DNA from: an uncultured Eubacteriales bacterium
GTDB lineage: Bacteria; Bacillota; Clostridia; Oscillospirales; CAG-272
Direction of reading: 5' to 3'
DNA: 52,574 bases
NCBI GenBank assembly: GCA_949747515.1
Contig: CATKFO010000054.1
Coordinates: 1-52,574 of the forward strand
Position 1 is the first letter of the stretch. The number at the start of each line of letters is the position of its first letter. Below, in pieces: positions 25,303 to 33,489 of the stretch. Position numbers and translations under genes: made by a program. The notes below the pieces were generated by a model. The model made no database searches. It was given only the letters and a program-made list of their open reading frames with translations, and was not told the origin of the DNA.

Positions 25303-25410
25303 AATTAGACGTTATGTCGGGCATTAAAAGTATATAAATATTATAATAGGTTGTCATGCGTTTCGGCGACGAAAAAATATAAATTCCGTAGAAAAGGCAA
25401 GGTCATAAAC

Positions 25411-27045
25411 GTGAGCGTATATCAGAAATATTGTCGTGAGATTTTCGATGAGAACGGGAATCTCGTAAGACTTGACCTCGAATATCCCGAAAATTTTAAT
25501 TTTGGATATGATGTGGTCGACGCCGAGGCTGAAATCGAGCCGAATAAGACCGCGCTTGTGTGGTGTAATACTGAGGACGAGGAATACGAATTTTCATTTA
25601 GCGATATTAAGAAAAACAGCAACAAAATGGCTAACGTCTTCAAAAAAGCCGGGATCGGCAAAGGCGACAGAGTTATGCTGGTTCTTAAACGCCATTACGA
25701 ATACTGGTTTGCGGCGGTCGCTCTTCACAAGCTTGGCGCGGTCATGATCCCCGCGACTCATATGCTGACCGTGAGCGACTTTGTTTATCGTATAAACGCG
25801 GCGCGCATGAAAGCTATCGTCTGTACGACGCAGGACGAAGTCCCTGAAAAAATAAAGGCCGCGCTTAAAGAGAGCGACTGTTCGTGTAAGCTTTGGTGCG
25901 TACAGACGGAAGCAGACGGGTTTGAAAACTTAACGGAGTCTATGAAGAGCGAATCCGACGACTTTACACGGTTGGATACGCTCTCATCCGATCCGATGAT
26001 GCTGTATTTTACTTCAGGAACGACCGGATACCCTAAGGGAGTTATCCATGATCATACTTATCCGCTGGCTCATATAGTCACGGCAAAATACTGGCATCAG
26101 GCGGAAGAAGGCGGCCTTCATTTTACCGTTGCTGAAACAGGCTGGGCGAAAGCGTCGTGGGGAAAAATATACGGACAGTGGCTTGTCGGCAGCGCGGTTA
26201 TGGTCTATGATTTTGATAATTTTGATCCCCGTCAGCTTATAAACGTTATAAACAAATACGGGGTTACGTCGTTCTGCGCTCCTCCTACCGTTTATCGGTA
26301 TCTCGTTCGCAAGGGTATTCCTGAAACTCCTTCCCTGAAGCATGCCTCTACCGCGGGCGAAATGCTTGCGCCGGAGGTGTTCCGTAAGTTTACGGAGAAA
26401 ACCGGGCTGCCTCTTTGCGAGGGCTACGGTCAAACTGAAACGACCCTTCTTTTGGGAAACTTTAAGGGAACGACTCCAGTGGAGGGATCTATGGGAACCG
26501 TATCTCCTTTTTATAATATCGAATTGCATAATAAATACGGCGAACGTGTTTCCGTCGGAGAAGTGGGAGAGATTGTCGTTATTCCTCCTGAAAGTGGAAA
26601 ACAATCGGGCATTTTCTGCGGATATCTCGATAACGACGAGCAGTACGAGTACGTATGGCGCGGAGGCGTTTATCATACGGGAGACGCGGCGTATATGGAT
26701 GAGAACGGTCAATATTGGTTTCACGGGCGATTTGACGATATAATCAAAACCGGAGGATTCAGAGTAGGACCGTATGAAATTGAAAACATTCTCATGGAGC
26801 ATCCAGCTGTGGTCGAGTGCAGCGTTATCGGGGTTCCGGATAAGCTGAGAGGACAGGCGATTAAAGCCGTAGTCGTGCTCGGAAGCGGATACAAGGCCTC
26901 GGCAGAGCTTGAACTGGAAGTAAAAGATTTCTGCAATAAAAAGCTCGCCGAATATAAATGGATACGCATAATTGAATTTGTTGATGAAATGCCAAAAACC
27001 ATAAGCGGTAAAATTCGGAAAAAGGTACTTCGCGAAAAAGGCTGA
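25411..27045 (+). CDS. AMP-forming acyl-CoA synthetase
   Basis: A 544-residue ANL-superfamily enzyme that activates a carboxylic acid with ATP and joins it to CoA. Seen are the phosphate loop YFTSGTTGYPKGV, GYGQTETTLLL, the hinge YHTGDAAYMDENG followed by GRFDDIIKTGGFRVG, and the catalytic Lys in KTISGKIRKK. I chose GTG 25411, preceded by AAGG; a longer frame from a TTG at 25351 has no support. Motifs fit the medium/short-chain group, but the substrate is open. It may feed external fatty acids to the cell next to the synthesis genes. Confidence 0.9.
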   Translation: MSVYQKYCREIFDENGNLVRLDLEYPENFNFGYDVVDAEAEIEPNKTALVWCNTEDEEYEFSFSDIKKNSNKMANVFKKAGIGKGDRVMLVLKRHYEYWFAAVALHKLGAVMIPATHMLTVSDFVYRINAARMKAIVCTTQDEVPEKIKAALKESDCSCKLWCVQTEADGFENLTESMKSESDDFTRLDTLSSDPMMLYFTSGTTGYPKGVIHDHTYPLAHIVTAKYWHQAEEGGLHFTVAETGWAKASWGKIYGQWLVGSAVMVYDFDNFDPRQLINVINKYGVTSFCAPPTVYRYLVRKGIPETPSLKHASTAGEMLAPEVFRKFTEKTGLPLCEGYGQTETTLLLGNFKGTTPVEGSMGTVSPFYNIELHNKYGERVSVGEVGEIVVIPPESGKQSGIFCGYLDNDEQYEYVWRGGVYHTGDAAYMDENGQYWFHGRFDDIIKTGGFRVGPYEIENILMEHPAVVECSVIGVPDKLRGQAIKAVVVLGSGYKASAELELEVKDFCNKKLAEYKWIRIIEFVDEMPKTISGKIRKKVLREKG

Positions 27046-27130
27046 TTTATTGTATTCACTCCTCTCATTACTTAACGTCTGAATCTTATAACCTCAAATA
27101 ATAGTTTCTAAGATTATCTTTACTTATAAT

Positions 27131-27188
27131 CGCACCCTTTCAGGCCTTTGTGAAAAAGCGCTGCACGAAGACTGAAAGGGGCGTTTTT
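27131..27188 (+). terminator. Terminator after the acyl-CoA synthetase
   Basis: The arms at 27131-27143 and 27172-27183 share CCCTTTCAG/CTGAAAGGG around a 28-nt loop, followed by TTTTT (27184-27188). Confidence 0.75.
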
Positions 27189-27203
27189 ATTTATAGAGTA
27201 AAA

Positions 27204-27232
27204 TTGACGGAAAGAGTTTTTTATGATATAAT
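27204..27232 (+). promoter_or_regulatory. Promoter of the PAS/winged-helix regulator gene
   Basis: TTGACG (27204-27209), 17-nt spacer, TATAAT (27227-27232), 122 nt before the ATG at 27355. Close to sigma-A consensus. Confidence 0.7.
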
Positions 27233-27354
27233 AAAAGTTATAATAATTATTTCTTGGTATTTTATGGATTCCATTTAACCGAAGTTTTTTGGCAAAATCG
27301 CCGATTGAATCAAAAGATAATAATAGCGTTCAAAAAATATGGAGAGGAATAAAA

Positions 27355-29331
27355 ATGATCGGAAACGTAGAGAAAATACTAGATATCAGCGTTAGCGGAT
27401 TTCATCGGTATATATTGGACGACAATATTCGTCTCGGCTATGCAAGCCGTAATCTTTGCGCTTTGACCGGTTTTTCAAAAGAAGAGCTTTTAGACGAAAA
27501 AGAAGGTTATTATAGTATAGTTCATCCTTCCGATAGAGAATGTTATCTTAACTTTCTTTCTAAATTAAAAAGCGGAGCCGAGGGCGAGACCTTCAGCTGC
27601 CGATACCGTATTATTAAAAAAAATGGATCGGAAATATTTGTAAACGATACTTCGACGCTATTGCGACTTGAAGACGGAGAACTTGCTGGCGACTCGGTAT
27701 TATCGGATATAACTGAATTATATCGAGAAAATTTGGAGCGAGGGGCCATACCTTACGGACGTATAAATCTTTGTTTTTCCCGTTCTTTCAGAGCTTCTAA
27801 GATCACATATATAAGCGACGGTATGGCGAGGATACTTAGAATTCCGCAAGAAAACAAAGACTCGTCCGGATTTGCCGATATGTATCGGGAAAATATTTAT
27901 TTAATAATATCTCCCGAGGAAAGAAAAAACTTTTCGAATTTTTTGGAATGCGCAGACGAGTCTTCGCCGGTTGAGATAATCGCGGCGCGGTACGACGGAA
28001 CGCGGTCGTGTTTGCTGTGCTGGATTATTAATCGCTGCGACTGTGAAGAAGTCGAGGAAATTTCGCTTGCTTTCATCGACGTCACTGAATGCCGGCGGAC
28101 TAAAAATGACCGGGAGGCGACGCGGTATATAAAAGCGCTCGAGGAAGTATACGATGGAATCTTTGAATGCGATTTCGCGAACGATACGGTAAAATACATA
28201 GGAGGTTCCGATTCATCGATTTTCGGTCGATTTGAGGAGGTTCCGATGAATCTTAAATCTATCGTTGAAAACGCGATAGAGAATATGGTCGCGACTGAGG
28301 ACAAAGAGAATGTTCGAAATTATTTTTATTCAATATATAAAAATAGGACGTCTTCGTTTAACTCCGATTTCACGCCAATCAGGTACAGCGCGTCGTCGAC
28401 CGACGGAGCTGTAAAATCATACGCAGGTATTATGATAAAAGCTGACGAGAACGTTTACTTGTATTGCTGTCGTAAAGTACCTGGAGCAGACGAAGCTAAG
28501 CTGTTGAAGAAAGAAAATGTCTCTCTAAAAGAAAATATTCGCGGACTGGCGTCTCATTTTTCAGAGGGAATAGCGGCTTTTGAGATAAATGGAGAGTTGG
28601 TGAAACCTCTATACTCCAGCGACAATGTTTGCGAGTTTTTTGGATTTAACCGCGAAGAATGGAACTCTATAATGAACATAGGCGTACCGCTTAAGCAGCT
28701 GATTGCTCGGGGGGGGATTTCTATGGAGAAATTTAATGAATTGATCGACTCGGGAAAATCTGAATTTTCATACTTTGATCTGTCGGCTCGTCGAGAGAGG
28801 CGAATTAAGGCGATATGCTCCGCAAGATCTTCCGCCGGCTCCGCTCCGTTTTATATAATGCTCTATAACGTCGACGGAGAATCTGATTCGGATAAGACTC
28901 CCGAAAGTAATGTGACGATTCGAACTTTCGGATATTTCGACGTGTTTGTTAACGGAAAACCTATTGCCTTTAGAAATAAAAAGTCTAAGGAACTGCTAGC
29001 TCTTCTTGTAGACAGACGTGGCGGATATGTAACTTCCGACGAGGCTATAAGCTTTCTTTGGGAGGAGGAACCAGTGAACGCTGTTACGCTTGCAAGATAC
29101 CGCAAGGTTGCGCTCAGACTTAAAAACATTCTTGAGGAATACGGAATACCGGATATTGTTGAATCTGTCGACGGTAAGCGGAGAATAGTCGCCGATAAGG
29201 TGAACTGCGATCTTTATGATTATCTTTCCGGAAATTGCGAACGCTCTCAGCTTTTTAAGGGCAGTTATCTGACTAATTACAGTTGGGGAGAAAACACGCT
29301 GGCAGAACTGACGAACGAAATTATATTTTGA
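27355..29331 (+). CDS. PAS-domain sensor with C-terminal winged-helix DNA-binding domain
   Basis: A 658-residue soluble protein. The N-terminal region reads as PAS folds (NLCALTGFSKEELLD, VHPSDRECYLNFL), with further PAS-like segments near 160-250 and 400-490 (FGFNREEWNSI). The C-terminal ~120 residues are an OmpR/SARP-type winged helix (TIRTFGYFDVFVNGKPI, then KSKELLALLVDRRGGYV). No kinase, GGDEF or receiver domain is present, so it is probably a one-component transcription factor sensing a small ligand. I chose ATG 27355, with GGAGAGGA upstream. It is followed after 17 nt by a thioesterase gene that it may control. Confidence 0.75.
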   Translation: MIGNVEKILDISVSGFHRYILDDNIRLGYASRNLCALTGFSKEELLDEKEGYYSIVHPSDRECYLNFLSKLKSGAEGETFSCRYRIIKKNGSEIFVNDTSTLLRLEDGELAGDSVLSDITELYRENLERGAIPYGRINLCFSRSFRASKITYISDGMARILRIPQENKDSSGFADMYRENIYLIISPEERKNFSNFLECADESSPVEIIAARYDGTRSCLLCWIINRCDCEEVEEISLAFIDVTECRRTKNDREATRYIKALEEVYDGIFECDFANDTVKYIGGSDSSIFGRFEEVPMNLKSIVENAIENMVATEDKENVRNYFYSIYKNRTSSFNSDFTPIRYSASSTDGAVKSYAGIMIKADENVYLYCCRKVPGADEAKLLKKENVSLKENIRGLASHFSEGIAAFEINGELVKPLYSSDNVCEFFGFNREEWNSIMNIGVPLKQLIARGGISMEKFNELIDSGKSEFSYFDLSARRERRIKAICSARSSAGSAPFYIMLYNVDGESDSDKTPESNVTIRTFGYFDVFVNGKPIAFRNKKSKELLALLVDRRGGYVTSDEAISFLWEEEPVNAVTLARYRKVALRLKNILEEYGIPDIVESVDGKRRIVADKVNCDLYDYLSGNCERSQLFKGSYLTNYSWGENTLAELTNEIIF

Positions 29332-29348
29332 TAGGAGAACCGATAATT

Positions 29349-29762
29349 ATGGAAAAATATTTTCGTAAGGTGAAATATTACGAAACGGATAAAATGGGAA
29401 TTACTCACCATTCTAATTATATAAGATGGATGGAAGAGGCCAGGATGGATTTCCTTAATAAAATCGGTTACGGTATGAAACGGCTTGAAGAGAGCGGGGT
29501 TACCTCTCCGGTCGTGTCGTTGAGCGCGCAATATAAACATACTACAACGTTTGACGACGAGCTCGTTATTGAGACCAAAGCTGAAGCTTATACGGGCGCT
29601 CGGCTTACTTTCGGTTATATTATGACGAACTCTCAAACCGGGGCGGTCGTTTTTGAGGGAAAATCCTCTCACTGCTTTATCGACGAGAAAGGCGTGCCTA
29701 TTGCTGTAAAGAGACGTTTTCCAGAGTTTGACGCGGCTTTAAAAAACGAAATATTTAAATAA
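29349..29762 (+). CDS. Acyl-CoA thioesterase, 4HBT/YbgC-like
   Basis: A 137-residue hot-dog-fold protein. The signature ETDKMGITHHSNYIRWMEEA matches the YbgC/4-hydroxybenzoyl-CoA thioesterase active-site segment, though the usual Asp-x-x-Gly spacing reads DKMG. It probably hydrolyses acyl-CoA or acyl-ACP. I chose ATG 29349, downstream of AGGAGAA. It is likely in one transcript with the regulator and ends at a strong terminator. Confidence 0.85.
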   Translation: MEKYFRKVKYYETDKMGITHHSNYIRWMEEARMDFLNKIGYGMKRLEESGVTSPVVSLSAQYKHTTTFDDELVIETKAEAYTGARLTFGYIMTNSQTGAVVFEGKSSHCFIDEKGVPIAVKRRFPEFDAALKNEIFK

Positions 29763-29784
29763 AGCGAAAAAAATCAAAATGTTG

Positions 29785-29812
29785 CTGCGGAGTTTTTCTC
29801 CGCAGTTTTTTT
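29785..29812 (+). terminator. Terminator after the thioesterase
   Basis: CTGCGGAG (29785-29792) pairs with CTCCGCAG (29798-29805) around a 5-nt T loop, followed by seven T. Confidence 0.9.
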
Positions 29813-29909
29813 ATAAACGACGCGTTTTTTTCTGCCAGGCGTATAAATATTTTTATAGGGGCAAAAATAGTTTTAGCGGAAAACATTTATAATACGAAAG
29901 GAAAAAGTC

Positions 29910-30632
29910 ATGACTAACAAAAAAAAGCAAAACCGCGTGATATATATATGCCTAATCGCGCTTTTGGTAACTGCAAGCGTGCTTATCGCAATAGCAAGCG
30001 CGTCGAATAAGGCTAAGGTTGAGCCAAACGACGGAGCTTTCCACGAAGGAGACCGCGTTAAGCAAACTTCTGAAAAAGAGGAGATACCGACTGAAACAGA
30101 AAAGGATAATAAGCCTGCGAAGGATACTGAAACTCAAAAAACGTCTGCGGAAAAAGAACCGACTCAGGCTGTGTCTCTTACAATCGACGACATTAGCTTT
30201 GTTCCTCCGGCTGACGGAAGCATATCCATGGGATACAGCGTATCAGTGCCCGTGTATTCTCTTACCATGAACGATTACCGCACTCATAACGGCGTCGATA
30301 TCGTAACAGAAGCTTCGGCTAAAGTTCGCGCGTGCGCCGACGGGGAAGTGGTGTCTATGGGACGCGATCCGATGATGGGAATGAGCGTACGAATAGCTCA
30401 CGAAGGCGGAGTTGAATCTGTTTACAGAAATCTTTCAGACGAACTTTCGGAAGGTATTAAGGTTGGCAGTAAGGTGTTGGCAGGAGACGTTATCGCTTCC
30501 GTAGGAGACACGGCGCTTGCGGAATGCGAAGAGGAGCCGCATCTCCACTTCGAGCTCGTATCAGCCGGAAAGAGCGTTGATCCCTCTGAATTTATTTTTA
30601 TTCCAAAGCTTGACGAAAGTTATGAGGGATAG
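29910..30632 (+). CDS. Membrane-anchored M23 peptidase, SpoIIQ-like
   Basis: A 240-residue protein with a short basic N-terminus, one membrane helix at about 10-30 (YICLIALLVTASVLIAIA), a charged Lys/Glu/Thr linker and a C-terminal LytM/M23 domain. The zinc motif is complete: HNGVD (about 127-131) and HLHFEL (about 211). SpoIIQ of some sporulators keeps this layout and links forespore and mother cell; a general cell-wall endopeptidase is the alternative. It sits between two terminators, just before the dcw cluster. The ATG has GAAAGGA upstream. Confidence 0.8.
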   Translation: MTNKKKQNRVIYICLIALLVTASVLIAIASASNKAKVEPNDGAFHEGDRVKQTSEKEEIPTETEKDNKPAKDTETQKTSAEKEPTQAVSLTIDDISFVPPADGSISMGYSVSVPVYSLTMNDYRTHNGVDIVTEASAKVRACADGEVVSMGRDPMMGMSVRIAHEGGVESVYRNLSDELSEGIKVGSKVLAGDVIASVGDTALAECEEEPHLHFELVSAGKSVDPSEFIFIPKLDESYEG

Positions 30633-30644
30633 TTTTATATCTGA

Positions 30645-30684
30645 AATACCGTTTGGATAAGTTAGTTTCAAACGGTATTTTTAT
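30645..30684 (+). terminator. Terminator after the M23 gene
   Basis: AAATACCGTTTG (30645-30656) pairs with CAAACGGTATTT (30670-30681) around a 13-nt loop, with a T-run to 30684. Confidence 0.85.
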
Positions 30685-30865
30685 ATTTATACTGAAAAGT
30701 TACATGTCTGATACGCAAGTAAAATAAAATGTGAAAATCGACAAAAAATAAATAATATTATCAATATATAACATCATATATAACAATCATTTTTTGTATT
30801 TTATTCCTTTGATTTATTCATATTTATATGTCAGGAAATAGATGTAAATAAATTATAAGGAATAA

Positions 30866-30991
30866 ATGGAAAGAATTGACGCTTATCGCCGTCGTTTGAA
30901 ACGGGAAAAGGAGAAAAATGATCTAAAATGCGAAAAAAAGCTAAAAATATTTGTGCTCGCCTCTTGCTATTTCAATACGAGTGTATTATAA
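30866..30991 (+). CDS. Possible 41-residue small protein upstream of mraZ
   Basis: ATG at 30866 has AAGGA 5 nt upstream; the product has a basic, Arg/Lys-rich N-terminal half (MERIDAYRRRLKREKEK) and a short hydrophobic end (IFVLASCYF). It ends inside the -10 of the mraZ promoter, which argues for chance. The rest of 30690-31003 is AT-rich promoter sequence with nothing else I recognise. Confidence 0.25.
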   Translation: MERIDAYRRRLKREKEKNDLKCEKKLKIFVLASCYFNTSVL

Positions 30992-30992
30992 T
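30964..30992 (+). promoter_or_regulatory. dcw cluster promoter upstream of mraZ
   Basis: TTGCTA (30964-30969), 17-nt spacer, TATAAT (30987-30992). It lies directly upstream of the MraZ-box repeats, so MraZ bound there would cover the transcription start. Confidence 0.7.
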
Positions 30993-31003
30993 ATAAGTAA
31001 AAG

Positions 31004-31048
31004 TGGAGTAAAGTGTAGCTGTTTGGAGCGAAAGGGAGTGGTTTGGTC
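31004..31048 (+). promoter_or_regulatory. MraZ box: five repeats at exact 10-bp intervals
   Basis: TGGAG (31004), TGTAG (31014), TGGAG (31024), GGGAG (31034) and TGGTC (31044) are each separated by 5 nt. MraZ is known to repress its own operon by binding TGG-type repeats spaced by 5 nt before mraZ. The fourth repeat also serves as the ribosome site, so binding and translation overlap. Confidence 0.8.
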
Positions 31049-31468
31049 ATGCTGATGGGTACATACCCTCATTCTATTGATTCAAAGAACAGACTGATCA
31101 TTCCTTCAAAGCTAAAGGAACAGCTGGGAGAAACTATAACTATAATAAAGGATTCGGGAGGCTGCCTTTGTATGTATTCGCAGGAAGAATGGGGGCGATA
31201 CGTTTCTAAGCTTAACGATATTCCAAAATCGGAAGCTCGAACGCTTTCACGTTTTCTTTATGCGAATGCTATTGAAGTTCAGCCGGATTCACAGGGGAGA
31301 ATACTTCTCCCGGTAAAAATGATTGAATACGCCGATATTAAGAAAAACGTCGTGACGGTGGGCTGCGGAAAGTATGCTGAAATATGGTCTGAAGACCGCT
31401 GGAACGAGCTTAACGCGGAAGCTGAACCAGAAAACTATGAAGAAATGCTTAAGATGCTTGGAATGTAA
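31049..31468 (+). CDS. mraZ: Transcriptional regulator MraZ
   Basis: A 139-residue AbrB-like DNA-binding protein that forms rings and autorepresses the division/cell-wall operon. Two MraZ repeats are recognisable: GTYPHSIDSKNRLIIPSKL at the start and EVQPDSQGRILLPVKM in the second half. I chose ATG 31049, 10 nt after AAAGGGAG; an ATG at 31055 and a TTG at 31043 are alternatives. It heads the cluster, with its own binding box directly upstream. Confidence 0.93.
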   Translation: MLMGTYPHSIDSKNRLIIPSKLKEQLGETITIIKDSGGCLCMYSQEEWGRYVSKLNDIPKSEARTLSRFLYANAIEVQPDSQGRILLPVKMIEYADIKKNVVTVGCGKYAEIWSEDRWNELNAEAEPENYEEMLKMLGM

Positions 31469-31604
31469 ACCGATATGCATAGTGAAATCAATATATCGGA
31501 AACTTGCGGTTCGGCAAAAAGTATTGGTAATTTATACGTCTTTATTATTATCATAAAATATATAAGTCGGCGCGCTGCGAAATAAAGGATAGGATTGCGG
31601 GAAA

Positions 31605-32543
31605 ATGAATTTTATACATAAATCAATTATGGTTTCAGAGTGTATGGACGTTCTTGAACCCGAGCGCGGCGGCGTATTTGTCGATTGTACGGCTGGCGGA
31701 GGCGGACACTCGTTTGAAATTGCTAAACGACTGCCGAAAGACTCGAAGCTGATTAGTCTTGACAGAGACGACGACGCTATCAAAGCGTGTTCCGCGAGAT
31801 TACGTGAATTTTCAGATATATCGACTGTTATAAAAACTCCTTTTTCCGAAATAGGACAAGCTCTCGATTCAATCGGAATTAAAGAAATCGACGGAGTAAT
31901 GTGGGATCTCGGAGTTTCATCTTATCAGCTTGACGAAGCAGATAGAGGCTTTTCATATATGGCGGACGCTCCGCTTGACATGAGAATGGACAGAAGCTCG
32001 CAGACGACCGCGGCCGACATTGTAAATACATACGACGAGGCAGATCTTAAGCGAATTTTTTTCGAATACGGCGAGGAAAAATTCGCCACGCGCATCGCTT
32101 CTTCTATTTTAAAGGCTCGCGGCGAGGCTCCGATAAAATCAACAGCCGAGCTTGCCCGAATAATTTCCGAAGCTATTCCGGCGCCCGCAAGACGTCGGGA
32201 AAATCAGCATCCTGCGAAAAGGACGTTTCAGGCTATCAGAATTGAAGTAAACCGGGAGCTTGACGAAATACGCCCGTCTTTGGAGGAAGCTATAAGCAGA
32301 CTGAAGCGCGGAGGCGTAGCCGCCGTTATAACGTTTCATTCCCTTGAGGATAGAATAGTTAAGCAAACATTCGCTTCTATGGCTAAAGGCTGCGTATGTC
32401 CGCCGGAATTTCCGGTTTGCGTGTGCGGAAAAACGCCCGATGTGGAGATAATTTCCAAAAAACCATATATTCCGTCCGACGAAGAAATAGCTGCAAACCC
32501 TCGGGCGAGGAGCGCGAAGTTAAGGGCCGTCAGAAAACTTTAG
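31605..32543 (+). CDS. rsmH: 16S rRNA (cytosine(1402)-N4)-methyltransferase
   Basis: A 312-residue SAM-dependent methyltransferase (MraW) that modifies C1402 in the ribosomal P site. Signatures are HKSIMVSECMDVL, the SAM loop DCTAGGGGHSFEIAK, LDRDDDAI, MWDLGVSSYQLDEADRGFS and AVITFHSLEDRIVKQ. It is the second dcw gene, 136 nt after mraZ. It ends in TAG. Confidence 0.95.
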   Translation: MNFIHKSIMVSECMDVLEPERGGVFVDCTAGGGGHSFEIAKRLPKDSKLISLDRDDDAIKACSARLREFSDISTVIKTPFSEIGQALDSIGIKEIDGVMWDLGVSSYQLDEADRGFSYMADAPLDMRMDRSSQTTAADIVNTYDEADLKRIFFEYGEEKFATRIASSILKARGEAPIKSTAELARIISEAIPAPARRRENQHPAKRTFQAIRIEVNRELDEIRPSLEEAISRLKRGGVAAVITFHSLEDRIVKQTFASMAKGCVCPPEFPVCVCGKTPDVEIISKKPYIPSDEEIAANPRARSAKLRAVRKL

Positions 32544-32601
32544 TTTACCGAAAAGACAGATTCCCTTGATAAATTATTAAAACTATGAAAGGATCGCTTA
32601 T

Positions 32602-33312
32602 ATGACGTACGGACAAGCAAGACCAAGCCGAGGCGCAAAAACAAATTTTTCCGGCGTGCGTAATGGCGCGCAAAATAGAGGAAATTATTCATACGCTAAA
32701 CATACTCCCCGCGCGTCTATGAGCCGAGAATATAATTATCGCGAATTAGAGCGTCGCGAGCATGAACGACGCGCCGCATATGCAAGACGGCTTGAAGAAA
32801 TAAAACGATACGAAAAACAGGTAAAAGAGGAACGAAAAAGAGCGCGACGGTCTGCGAAGATACGCGAGAAAAACGAGCGAATAGCGCGTGACCGCGAACT
32901 CAAACGCAGAGAAATCAAGGTGATTCGAGATAAACTCCCTTTATCGTTCGTGGCGATGGTGGCCGCCGCCACCGTAATGATTATGGCGGTGGTGTTCAGC
33001 TTTTCTCAAATATCCGAGACGACGGCTGAACGTTCGGAAATTCAAAGCAAAATAGATGCGCTGGACGCTGAAAAAGAGCAGCTTTCACATGATTTGACAT
33101 TGAAAAACGATATTAGCGTTATTGAACAAAAAGCGACTAAAGAGCTAATGATGGTGCGTGAAAGCTCTCTTGACAAAAAGTACATATCTCTTGCGGCTGA
33201 AGATAAGGTCGTTCTTGAAAATAATGATAAGAGCTCGGATGACAAAGCCGCCGGGTCGGCTCTGTCGGCTTTCAGCGCTATATTCGGAGATATTATGGAC
33301 TATATTAAATGA
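32602..33312 (+). CDS. ftsL: FtsL/DivIC-like septum protein
   Basis: A 236-residue bitopic membrane protein with a long, very basic cytoplasmic N-terminus (about 110 residues, Arg-rich), one membrane helix (FVAMVAAATVMIMAVVFSF) and an external coiled coil (EIQSKIDALDAEKEQL). Position between rsmH and the class B PBP gene is that of ftsL, which links DivIB/FtsQ and the septal synthase. The basic extension is longer than usual. Sequence similarity in this family is weak, so the name rests on layout and position. Confidence 0.75.
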   Translation: MTYGQARPSRGAKTNFSGVRNGAQNRGNYSYAKHTPRASMSREYNYRELERREHERRAAYARRLEEIKRYEKQVKEERKRARRSAKIREKNERIARDRELKRREIKVIRDKLPLSFVAMVAAATVMIMAVVFSFSQISETTAERSEIQSKIDALDAEKEQLSHDLTLKNDISVIEQKATKELMMVRESSLDKKYISLAAEDKVVLENNDKSSDDKAAGSALSAFSAIFGDIMDYIK

Positions 33313-33489
33313 CGCGCGCGTATAACTGATAATGAAAATAATTGATCGTTGCGCACTTTTCGCAGGTGCGCTCTGATTTTGTTGAATACCGGGAGGATTT
33401 TTATAATACAATTATTGTGGAGATATTGTTTTAACGAGAAATAGAACTCAAGATAAACAGCGAAATTGTAAAAAGGATGAGCCCGCGGT

